A stretch of 64,000 nucleotides of DNA from Candidatus Eiseniibacteriota bacterium. GTDB lineage: Bacteria > Eisenbacteria > RBG-16-71-46 > CAIMUX01. The notes under the pieces were generated by a model, which saw only the letters and a list, made by a program, of their open reading frames with translations, was not told the DNA's origin and searched no databases. The position numbers and the translations under genes are program-made. Position 1 is the first letter of the stretch; each line of letters opens with the position of its first letter. The stretch is from positions 1,488,001 through 1,552,000 of the forward strand of contig JACKCR010000002.1 in the NCBI GenBank assembly GCA_020633975.1, given 5' to 3'. This document shows positions 33,629-41,432 of the stretch, piece by piece.

Positions 33629-34971
33629 AGATCGTGGTCGTGGGAGCCGGCGAGGTCGGTACACACATCACGTCTCACCTCTCCCAGGAAGGGCACGACA
33701 TCATCCTCATCGACAGCGATGCGGAGCGTCTGCAACGCGCCGAGAACGAGCTCGATGCGCTCACCTTCCAAGGAAACGGCGCGAGCCTCAAGGTCCTCGA
33801 GCTGGCCGGCGCGGCCAACGCCGACATGATCATCGCGGTGACGAACATCGACGAGATCAACATCGTCGCGTGCGTCACCGGACGGATCCTCGGGATCAAA
33901 CGGCGGATCGCCCGCGTCAAAGACAACGACTACTTCCTCGAACGGTCCGGCCGCTCCATGCAGCGCGTGGGTGTCGACCTCATGATCAACCCGGACCTGG
34001 AAGCCGCGATCGACATCGAGCGACTCGTCTCCCTCCCCGGTGCGACCGACGTGACCGACTTCGGCGAAGCTCGCGCGCGTATGGTCGGCCTCTACGTCGC
34101 GGAGAAGAGCGAAGTGGTGGGAGTCCCCCTCCGCGAACTGGACCGCAAGTTCGGCCCTCTCCCCGTCACCATCGTCGCCATCATCCGAAACGACAAGACG
34201 CTGATCCCGATGGGAGACACCGCGCTCGAACCCGGAGACCACGTCTTCGTGATCGGTGAGAGCTGGCTCATGCCGGACGTGATGGGGCTGATCGGCGAAG
34301 ACCTCGCGCCCGTCCGAAACGTGATGATCGTTGGGGCCGGCCCCGTCTCCCGTCACCTCGCGCGGTATCTCGTCGACCACAAGATCCAAGTGAAGCTGGT
34401 CGAGGTGAACAAGGAGAAGGCGCGCTGGGCCGCGGGTGAACTCGACAAGGTGATGGTGCTCCACGGCGATGGCACCGACGTCGAGCTCCTCGGCGCGGAG
34501 AACGTCGGCGAGATGGACGCGTTCATCGCAGCGAGCAACGACGAGGAGACGAACATCATGTCGTGCCTTCTCGCGCGGCACCTCGGCGCGAAGAAGACCA
34601 TCTCGCTCATCCGGCGGAGTAACTACGTGCCGCTCGTGCACGTGGTGGGGATCGACGCCGCCGTCTCCGTCCGGCTCTCCACCGCGACCGCGGTGATGAA
34701 GCACTTCCGTCGCGGAGAGATCCTCTCGTTCGCCCAGCTCAAGGAGACCGACGCCGAAGCGCTGGAATTCCTCGCCCAGGATGGCTGCCGCGCACTCAAG
34801 CGCCCGCTCCAGAAGCTCGGGCTTCCGAAGAACGCGGTCGTCGGCGCGATCATCAGGGGAACTCAGGTGATCGTCCCCCGAGGCGACACGCAGATCAAGG
34901 AAGGCGACCGAGTCGTCGTCTTCGCGCTCCACGACGCGATCGAGCAGGTGGAAAAGGTGTTCTGCAACTGA
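33625..34971 (+). CDS. trkA: Trk potassium uptake NAD-binding protein TrkA
   Basis: A 448-residue peripheral protein with two tandem RCK units. Each has a Rossmann nucleotide-binding fold, 'MKIVVVGAGEVGTHITSHL' and 'RNVMIVGAGPVSRHLARYL', followed by a TrkA_C domain ('VVGVPLRELDRKFGPLPVTIVAI' and 'NAVVGAIIRGTQVIVPRGDTQI'; quoted in part). It gates the TrkH/TrkG potassium channel according to NAD/ATP state. No trkH lies in the window on either side. Translation is likely coupled to the preceding oxidoreductase. It converges with a cation-chloride-cotransporter-like gene 31 nt away. Confidence 0.94.
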   Translation: MKIVVVGAGEVGTHITSHLSQEGHDIILIDSDAERLQRAENELDALTFQGNGASLKVLELAGAANADMIIAVTNIDEINIVACVTGRILGIKRRIARVKDNDYFLERSGRSMQRVGVDLMINPDLEAAIDIERLVSLPGATDVTDFGEARARMVGLYVAEKSEVVGVPLRELDRKFGPLPVTIVAIIRNDKTLIPMGDTALEPGDHVFVIGESWLMPDVMGLIGEDLAPVRNVMIVGAGPVSRHLARYLVDHKIQVKLVEVNKEKARWAAGELDKVMVLHGDGTDVELLGAENVGEMDAFIAASNDEETNIMSCLLARHLGAKKTISLIRRSNYVPLVHVVGIDAAVSVRLSTATAVMKHFRRGEILSFAQLKETDAEALEFLAQDGCRALKRPLQKLGLPKNAVVGAIIRGTQVIVPRGDTQIKEGDRVVVFALHDAIEQVEKVFCN

Positions 34972-35002
34972 CCGCGGGCGGCGACGTCCGCGTCGGGTGC
35001 CG

Positions 35003-37270
35003 TCAGCTCTGCGAGGGCGAGCCGTCCTCCGCGACCAGCTCCTCCGTCGTCTGAACGAGTCGACCGACGAAGAGGCTCGAGTTCTTGACGAAGAACACGG
35101 TCCGGAGCGGTTCCGCGAGATCGAGGAGCCGCTGGGCGTAGGTTTCGAGACGTTCCCCAGCGCCGGCATCCTCGCCGTCCGGCACCGCGAGGCCGAGGAA
35201 AACCACGTCGGCCTCCGCACTCACCTCGTGAATGATCTCGCGCACGGACCGGTCCTTCGGCTGGATCCGGACGTGAACGTCGGCGGAGATCCGGATGGCC
35301 GGGATGAGGCGTCCCAACTGCCGCTCCGTGTGCTCCTTCATCATCTCGCTCGACGCGAGGCTGTGCACCTCGATCGACGCATTCCGCCACTCCGGGTTCC
35401 GCGTCACGAGGTGCGCTAGGAGCAGCATCAGGTCCCCGTTCCGCTGCAGCCCTCCCCACCAGACGTGGACGACGCGTTCCTCGTCTCCCCGGGGGATGAG
35501 CCCAGGCTGCACCCGGCCGATGAGCACCGACTTGTTGACCTTCTCCAGCGCACGCACCGCGCGGAGGAAGTCCGTGAGTCTCTCCGTCGTGCGCGGCAGC
35601 CCGAGCACGATCGTGTTGCTGTCGAACCCTGCCATTCCGTTCGCCTGGGAGACGTCGACGATCCCGGAGACGACGTCGCGCACCACGTCCACCTCCCCGA
35701 ACGCGACCAGCTCCTCCCGCTCGAGCAGCCTCTGGATCCGCTTCTCCATCTCGTCGCTCGAAACTTCCTGAGAGGCGAGGTCACCGACGACGAGTTCGCA
35801 CACGGTGACGACGCCGCGCCCCTGGGAAAGCCAGGTTGCGAAACGGATGAGGTCGAGCCGCTTCTCCGCGTGGTCCACGAAAGCGAGCACGTGCGGACGC
35901 CAGTTCCGCGCGGTCATCGGACGACGCGCGAGCCGCACGAGGGACCAGCGGATCAGTGCCTCGTACACGTCGCGCCGGATGTCACCGAATCCGGCACTCC
36001 GTTCCCGGCGCGCAAACACGATCCAGAGCAGGACCTCGATCACGAGCGCACCGAGCGCAGCGCGGGCGTCGATGAGGAACATCACCCCGAAGCACGCGAT
36101 CGCTCCAACGAGGCAGACGCCCCACGGAACCCGGATCCTCGGTCGCCATGACGGATCCCCGGACAGCGTCTCCACCGCGGCAACGAGATTGACCATCCCG
36201 TAGACCGTGAGGAAGAACATCGTCACGACCGGCGCAACCGCGTTGAGGTTTCCGAGCAGAACCGCAGCCGCGGCGACCGCCGTCGACAGAATGAGCCCGA
36301 AGACCGGCTCACCCCCCGCCTTGGCCGTTCGCCCAACGAACTTCGGCATGAGCCCGTCGTGGGACAGCGCCTGCAGAGTTCGGGGCGCACCGAGAATCGA
36401 ACCGACAGCGGAGGAGAAGATCGCACCCCAGAGACCGGGCAGGATGAGCGGAGCACCGAACACCGCGATCCGGGTCCAGACGAGCGGATCGTGGAGGAGC
36501 GCGTCCTGGGTCGCCCCTCGGCTGAGGCAGATCGGGACGAATAGGTAGACGAGCAGGCCGGTCACGGTCGCGGTGAGGGCTCCGCGCGGTATCGACCGGA
36601 TCGGGTCCTTGAGATCTCCGGACAGGCCGAGCCCGGCCATGATCCCGGTGACGGCCGGGAAGAAGACGGCGAACACGGCCCAGAACCCGACCGCCTCGAC
36701 CGGGCCCGCACCAGTCGACTCGCCCAGGTGGCTGACGGCCGGCCGCGTGAACGCGCCGATCGTGAGCGCGAGCAGGGAGAGCGCGATCAACACCAGGATC
36801 GGGATCTGGGCCCGCAGCGCCAGATTCGCTCCCCGAAACGCGAGCGCTCCAACCAAGACGATGATGAGGAACGCTGCCGGCTGGACCGGCAGGCTCGGCC
36901 AGAGGATCTGGAGTGACTCCGCGAGACCGAACGCATAGAGCGTGACGGAGAAGACTTGGGAGAGGAAGAGCGGGATCCCGATCGCGCCGCCGAACTCGAG
37001 CCCGAGGCTCCGAGAGATGATGTAGTACGCGCCCCCCACTCCCACCTTGAAGTTCGTCGCGATCGCGGAGAAGGAGAGCGTAGTGATGAGTGTGATGAGG
37101 TTCGCGAGCACCACGATCACGAGGGTGCGCGTGAGACCCATCTGTCCGGTCACCCAGCCGAACCGGAGGTACATGATGACGCCGAGAATGGTGAGGACAG
37201 TCGGAACGTAGACGCCTAGAAACGCTCCGAGCCCACCGCGGGGGCTACTCGGCTGCTGCTCTCCGATCAC
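35003..37270 (-). CDS. APC-superfamily cation-chloride cotransporter-like protein
   Basis: About 755 residues. I prefer the GTG at 37270, which has GGAGG 7 nt upstream; the frame is open to 37309. Twelve hydrophobic segments fill residues about 15-440, beginning 'FLGVYVPTVLTILGVIMYLRFGWV', a stretch typical of Na-K-Cl cotransporters (quoted in part). 'GVGGAYYIISRSLGLEFGGAIG' and 'GLSGDLKDPIRSIPRGAL' are also family hallmarks. A soluble C-terminal domain of about 300 residues follows, with 'NTIVLGLPRT' and 'DVVFLGLAVPDGEDAGAGE', like the regulatory domain of eukaryotic members. It ends 31 nt from the convergent trkA, so ion-transport genes are clustered here. Confidence 0.88.
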   Translation of the reverse strand: MIGEQQPSSPRGGLGAFLGVYVPTVLTILGVIMYLRFGWVTGQMGLTRTLVIVVLANLITLITTLSFSAIATNFKVGVGGAYYIISRSLGLEFGGAIGIPLFLSQVFSVTLYAFGLAESLQILWPSLPVQPAAFLIIVLVGALAFRGANLALRAQIPILVLIALSLLALTIGAFTRPAVSHLGESTGAGPVEAVGFWAVFAVFFPAVTGIMAGLGLSGDLKDPIRSIPRGALTATVTGLLVYLFVPICLSRGATQDALLHDPLVWTRIAVFGAPLILPGLWGAIFSSAVGSILGAPRTLQALSHDGLMPKFVGRTAKAGGEPVFGLILSTAVAAAAVLLGNLNAVAPVVTMFFLTVYGMVNLVAAVETLSGDPSWRPRIRVPWGVCLVGAIACFGVMFLIDARAALGALVIEVLLWIVFARRERSAGFGDIRRDVYEALIRWSLVRLARRPMTARNWRPHVLAFVDHAEKRLDLIRFATWLSQGRGVVTVCELVVGDLASQEVSSDEMEKRIQRLLEREELVAFGEVDVVRDVVSGIVDVSQANGMAGFDSNTIVLGLPRTTERLTDFLRAVRALEKVNKSVLIGRVQPGLIPRGDEERVVHVWWGGLQRNGDLMLLLAHLVTRNPEWRNASIEVHSLASSEMMKEHTERQLGRLIPAIRISADVHVRIQPKDRSVREIIHEVSAEADVVFLGLAVPDGEDAGAGERLETYAQRLLDLAEPLRTVFFVKNSSLFVGRLVQTTEELVAEDGSPSQS

Positions 37271-37328
37271 ACCAAGACCTCCGACTCCTTGCCGTGGGGC
37301 CACGCGCACCCATCAGAGTACCCTGGAT

Positions 37329-38333
37329 TCAGAGGTTCGTCAGGATCGCATCGGTGAACGTTCGCGTCGTCGCGTCCCCGCCGAGGTCCGGCGTCCGCAC
37401 CTTTCCGTCGGCCAGCGTCCGGTGAACCGCGGCCTCGAGCTGGGCAGCCTCGCCGGCGTACCCGAGATGCCCGAGCATGAGGACGCCGGCCAGCATCACC
37501 GCGAGCGGGTTGGCGATTCCCTTGCCGGCGATGTCTGGCGCACTTCCATGGACAGCCTCGAAGAGCGCGAACCCCTCGCTGCCGAGATTCGCCCCGGCCG
37601 CCACACCGAGTCCGCCGACCAGCCCCGCCGTCAGGTCGGAGAGGATGTCGCCAAAGAGATTCGTCGTGACGATCACATCGAACTCGGACGGGTTACGCAC
37701 GAGCCGCATGCAGCACGCGTCCACGATCACGTCGCGGAAGTCGACGTCCGGAAAGTCGTTCGCGATCTCGCGACCGACCTCCAGGAACAGTCCGCTCGTC
37801 GTCTTCAGGATGTTCGCCTTGTGGACGAGGTGAAGCCGGCGCCGTGGCCGCGCGTTGGCGATCTCGAAGGCCCGGCGGATGATCCTTTCACTGCCCGCGC
37901 GCGTGACGATAGCCCGACTCTCGGCGATGTTCTGCTCGCGATCGAGCCACGCCTCGAGCCCCGAGTAGAGCCCCTCCGTGTTCTCACGCACGACGATCAG
38001 ATCGACATCCTGGAACGGGGTATCTACGCCCGGGAGGTTCTGCGCGGGCCGGACGTTCGCAAAGAGATCGAACTCTGCTCGAAGGGCCACGTTGATGCTT
38101 CGGTACCCCTTGCCGACAGGTGTGGTGAGGGGTCCCTTGAGACAGACCTTGTGCTCACGAATGGACGCGAGTGTCTCGTCCGGCAGTGGCGTGCCGTGAC
38201 GTTCCGCGCAGGCGAGCCCTGCCTCCCGCTCTTCCCACTCGATCCCCGCACCGGTGGCTTCGATCGCGCGAACGGTTGCGGCCACGATTTCGGGCCCGAT
38301 CCCGTCGCCACGAATCAAGGTCACCTTCTTCAT
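37329..38333 (-). CDS. Isocitrate/isopropylmalate dehydrogenase-family enzyme
   Basis: A 334-residue beta-decarboxylating dehydrogenase. The start 'VTLIRGDGIGPEIV' and 'LKGPLTTPVGKGYRSINVALR' fit NAD-dependent isocitrate dehydrogenases of the IDH3 type; S and R in 'YRSINVALR' would hold the substrate. 'VIVRENTEGLYSGLE'-like text (here 'IVVRENTEGLYSGLE'), 'HKANILKTTSGLF' and the metal/NAD signature 'NLFGDILSDLTAGLVGGLG' are present. 'FEAVHGSAPDIAGKGIANP' is near the end. The ATG overlaps the stop of the FAD-linked dehydrogenase upstream (ATGA). Isocitrate dehydrogenase is most likely; homoisocitrate or tartrate dehydrogenase are alternatives. Confidence 0.88.
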   Translation of the reverse strand: MKKVTLIRGDGIGPEIVAATVRAIEATGAGIEWEEREAGLACAERHGTPLPDETLASIREHKVCLKGPLTTPVGKGYRSINVALRAEFDLFANVRPAQNLPGVDTPFQDVDLIVVRENTEGLYSGLEAWLDREQNIAESRAIVTRAGSERIIRRAFEIANARPRRRLHLVHKANILKTTSGLFLEVGREIANDFPDVDFRDVIVDACCMRLVRNPSEFDVIVTTNLFGDILSDLTAGLVGGLGVAAGANLGSEGFALFEAVHGSAPDIAGKGIANPLAVMLAGVLMLGHLGYAGEAAQLEAAVHRTLADGKVRTPDLGGDATTRTFTDAILTNL

Positions 38334-39727
38334 CTCGTCTCCTCGAATAGGTTGCCCGGAGCGAGGATCCACTTCGGATCGAGCCGCTCCTTGATCGCGC
38401 GCATCGCACCCACCATCCACTCCGGATAGAGCTCGCGGAAGAGATGCGCTTTCACCTTCCCGATTCCATGCTCGGCGGACAGCGTCCCGCCGAGTTCGAT
38501 GGCCCGTCTGGCCAGAGTCATCGCCATTTCCTCGGCCGTCTCCAGCATCGCGGGATCCTCGGCGAGGAAGTTGAAGTGCGGGTGCCCACTGCCGACGTGA
38601 CCGTATCCGATCACCATTCCCGGGAACCGCTCGGCGCCGAGCCGATAGGTCTCCTCCATCATCGTCTCCAGATGTACGAGCGGAACGGCGAAGTCCGTCG
38701 AGATCTTCCGTCCGCCCGCGCGCACGACGCGCGCTCCCGCTTCGTTCATCCGGGCCGGGATCGCGTGTCGGAGAGTCCGGAGCGTCAGTTTCTCCGCATT
38801 CGTCTGCGCGAGAAACGCCCGGTCCGCAAGCGGCGTCGCTTCCGCAAGCGCCTCGATCCACCTGAGGACGACGTCCTCCTCGTGCTCCGGTCCGGCCTCT
38901 TCCTCGAACGAGATCGCGGCGCCCGCTTCATCTGGAATCGCGTTCCCGCCTGGTTCGCTTCGCACGAGGTCGAGCGCGGTGCGGTCGAACAGCTCGAGGC
39001 AGCGCGGCGACAAGGTCGGAGACGCGTCCGCCGTCTGCACGAAGCGGACGGCTTCGCGCCAATCCTGAAAGAATGCGAACCCTGCGATCGGCTCGGGCGG
39101 AGCCGGGAGGAGTGTGAGTTCGACCTCCGTCACGATCCCGAGCGTACCTTCGCTGCCGATGAACAGGTCGATCGGATCCTGGAGTCCAAAGTACCCCGTC
39201 GCGTTCTTCCTCGCCGCGACGCGGGACAGGTCATGCGTGACACCGTCGGCCGTTACGACCCTGATGCCCCGAATCCAGGGCCGGGTCGCGCCATAGCGAT
39301 AGGAACGCGACCCACTCGCATTCGTCGCAACCGTCCCACCAACCGTGCACTCGTTCTCGCTCGTCGGATCGGGCGGATAGAAGAGCCCGTCCTCCGCCAG
39401 CCGGCGTTTGAACTCCCCGAGGTTCACGCCCGCCTCCACACGCGCAACGCGTCTCTCCGGATCGACGAAGAGGACGCGGTTCATCGCCTCGAGCGAAAGC
39501 GCCACTCCCTCGAACGCCACCGAGGATCCGGTCGTGCTGGAGCGGAGTCCCTGTGCCGTCACCGGCTCACCGAACGCGCCGGCCAGACGGATCAGTTCCG
39601 AGACCTCGCCTTCGGTCTGCGGCCGAGCGAGTCCATCCGGCACGTGCGCCAGTCCCGACGCATCGGCAGACGCCGTCTCGCAGATCTCCGGGTCGCGCTC
39701 GAGCCTGGGATGTTCTGGACGGTCCAC
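38330..39727 (-). CDS. FAD-linked 2-hydroxyacid dehydrogenase (GlcD/D-lactate dehydrogenase type)
   Basis: About 465 residues. I use the GTG at 39727 (AGGAG 9 nt upstream), which clears the end of era; a frame open to 39826 would overlap era. The FAD_binding_4 domain has 'VTAQGLRSSTTGSSVAFEGVAL', 'PPDPTSENECTVGGTVATNASG' and 'FIGSEGTLGIVTEVELTLLP'. The C-terminal oxidase domain has 'GHVGSGHPHFNF' and 'SAEHGIGKVKAHLF', with the His residues expected to bind metal and substrate. Candidate substrates are D-lactate, glycolate or D-2-hydroxyglutarate. It overlaps the isocitrate-dehydrogenase-like gene by 4 nt, which favours a shared pathway. Confidence 0.88.
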   Translation of the reverse strand: MDRPEHPRLERDPEICETASADASGLAHVPDGLARPQTEGEVSELIRLAGAFGEPVTAQGLRSSTTGSSVAFEGVALSLEAMNRVLFVDPERRVARVEAGVNLGEFKRRLAEDGLFYPPDPTSENECTVGGTVATNASGSRSYRYGATRPWIRGIRVVTADGVTHDLSRVAARKNATGYFGLQDPIDLFIGSEGTLGIVTEVELTLLPAPPEPIAGFAFFQDWREAVRFVQTADASPTLSPRCLELFDRTALDLVRSEPGGNAIPDEAGAAISFEEEAGPEHEEDVVLRWIEALAEATPLADRAFLAQTNAEKLTLRTLRHAIPARMNEAGARVVRAGGRKISTDFAVPLVHLETMMEETYRLGAERFPGMVIGYGHVGSGHPHFNFLAEDPAMLETAEEMAMTLARRAIELGGTLSAEHGIGKVKAHLFRELYPEWMVGAMRAIKERLDPKWILAPGNLFEETR

Positions 39728-39774
39728 AGTGATCAGCTCCTGTCCACCTGACGCGGCCACCTCACGCGGCCCCC

Positions 39775-41397
39775 TCAGCGCTGCTTGTATCCCAGCTTCC
39801 GAAGGGAGTTCGCCTTCTTCCGCCACTTCGGCATCGTCTTGACGCGTAGGCTGAGGAACACTTCGCGATCGAGGAACGCCTCGATCGAATCCCGGGCGTC
39901 TTCTCCCAGCTCCTTGATCGCGACTCCTCGTTTCCCGATGACGATCGCCTTCTGTGAGTCGGTCTCGACGAAGATCGTCGCCTCGATGAAGTCCTTGTGC
40001 GTTCCTCGCTCGTCGAAGCGAGTCACGAGCACTTCCGTGGAGTAGGGCACCTCTTGCTCGTACCGACGGAAGATCCGTTCGCGCACGATCTCGGCGACGA
40101 AGAACCGCTCCGGCTGTTCCGAGATCTGTTCGCGCGGATAGAGCGCCGGGGCCTCGGGTAGCCGGGCGAGAACCGCTCCCAGGAGTTCCCCCACCCCATC
40201 ACCGCTCAGCGCACAGATCGGCAGGATCTCATCGAAGAGACCGGTGGCGGCATAGCCTTCGAGAATCGGTAAGAGTTCGTTCTTCTGCGGGACCCGGTCG
40301 ACCTTGTTGACTGCGAGGATCTTCGGCGTCTTCGTCGCCTCGAGAGCGGGCAGGATCTCAGGCGCACGCGTCGCCTCGACCAGGTAGACGATGACGTCGG
40401 CGTCTTCCAGCGCCGACATCGCCTCCTCGATCATCGCCTCGTGGAGGGCGTACTTGGGCTCCATGATCCCCGGAGTGTCGAGCATCACGACCTGGTAGTT
40501 GTCCGTGTTGAGGATCCCGAGCGTCTTCCTCCGTGTCGTCTGCGGCTTGGGTGTCACGATGGCGATCCGCTGCTCGAGGAAGCAGTTCATGAGGGTCGAC
40601 TTGCCCACGTTGGGCCGACCGATGAACGCGACGTACCCGGACCGGAACCCCTCCGGCAGCCCCTGCTCCGCCAGCACATCCTCGCCGCTTCCCGCGAAGA
40701 ACTGATCGAGTAGAGCCGTCGTGGCGTCCTTCGGCTGTGGCGGCTCCACCGGCGGATTCGGTCGCGACGAATGGCCAGGCCGAGAGGGCTGTGACGAAAC
40801 CGGGGTTTCCGACGTTCGACTCGACGGTGACGGTCGCCGTGATTCAGACGGTCGCCGCGATTCGGACGGTCGCCGCGATTCGGACGGTCGCCGTGTTTCG
40901 GATGGTCGCCGTGGCTCGGACGGACGACGTGGCTGCGACGATCGAGTCGATGGCGCAGACGTCGTCGCCTTCCCTTGCTTCTTCGGCGTAGCGCGATTCG
41001 CGGCACCAGCCCTTGGAGACGCCTTGCTCCCGGCGCCGGTCTTCGGCGACCTCTTGGTGGCTGGAGTCGTCCGCGAACCCTTGCTCCCACCACCTGCCTT
41101 GGGCGACGTCTTGGACCCGTGCGACTTCGGCGACGTCTCGCCGCCCGGAGTCGTCGGCGAAGTCTTGCTCCCGGCGTCGGGCTTCGGCGAGGCCTTGCTC
41201 CCGGACCTCCGCCGCGCAGCGCTCCGAGCTCTCGCTCCTGCGTCGACACCGTCCTTGGCTCCGGCTTTGGCTCCCGCCTTGCCTCCAGTCTTGGCTCCGG
41301 CCCTGGCTCCGGACCTCGAACCGGCCCGACTTCCCGACCCGCTCTTGGACGACGACTGGCTCCCGGTCCCGCGCTTCTTCGGCTGCTCGGATTTCAT
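39775..41397 (-). CDS. era: GTPase Era with a long basic low-complexity N-terminal tail
   Basis: 540 residues, against about 300 for ordinary Era. The ATG at 41397 is preceded by AAAAGGAG. The GTPase begins near residue 254: G1 'GRPNVGKST', G3 'DTPGI', G4 'NKVD', then 'CALSGDG' at G5. The KH domain is 'AIVIGKRGVAIKELGEDARD', ending 'MPKWRKKANSLRKLGYKQR'. Era binds the 3' end of 16S rRNA in 30S assembly. The first 230 residues are Lys/Arg/Ser/Pro-rich, with many S/T-P-K triplets and a six-residue RRPSES repeat, like histone-H1 or Hc1 tails. The whole tail is in frame without stops. It follows the S41 protease gene by 35 nt. Confidence 0.93.
   Translation of the reverse strand: MKSEQPKKRGTGSQSSSKSGSGSRAGSRSGARAGAKTGGKAGAKAGAKDGVDAGARARSAARRRSGSKASPKPDAGSKTSPTTPGGETSPKSHGSKTSPKAGGGSKGSRTTPATKRSPKTGAGSKASPRAGAANRATPKKQGKATTSAPSTRSSQPRRPSEPRRPSETRRPSESRRPSESRRPSESRRPSPSSRTSETPVSSQPSRPGHSSRPNPPVEPPQPKDATTALLDQFFAGSGEDVLAEQGLPEGFRSGYVAFIGRPNVGKSTLMNCFLEQRIAIVTPKPQTTRRKTLGILNTDNYQVVMLDTPGIMEPKYALHEAMIEEAMSALEDADVIVYLVEATRAPEILPALEATKTPKILAVNKVDRVPQKNELLPILEGYAATGLFDEILPICALSGDGVGELLGAVLARLPEAPALYPREQISEQPERFFVAEIVRERIFRRYEQEVPYSTEVLVTRFDERGTHKDFIEATIFVETDSQKAIVIGKRGVAIKELGEDARDSIEAFLDREVFLSLRVKTMPKWRKKANSLRKLGYKQR
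40829..40936 (-). repeat. Six 18-bp tandem units inside the Era tail
   Basis: Units of 18 bp (plus-strand form GACGGTCGCCGCGATTCG with few changes) run through 40829-40936 and encode repeats of RRPSE(S/T/P). Units 2 and 3 are identical, pointing to recent duplication. Because the period is a multiple of three, copy-number change would lengthen the tail without breaking the frame. Confidence 0.85.
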
Positions 41398-41432
41398 CGA
41401 TCTCCTTTTGGGACCCGCCTTCGAGTCCGCGT

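Noticed and set aside
40829-40936. CRISPR-like array
   Set aside because: The 18-bp units are contiguous without spacers and are in frame inside era, encoding a peptide repeat.
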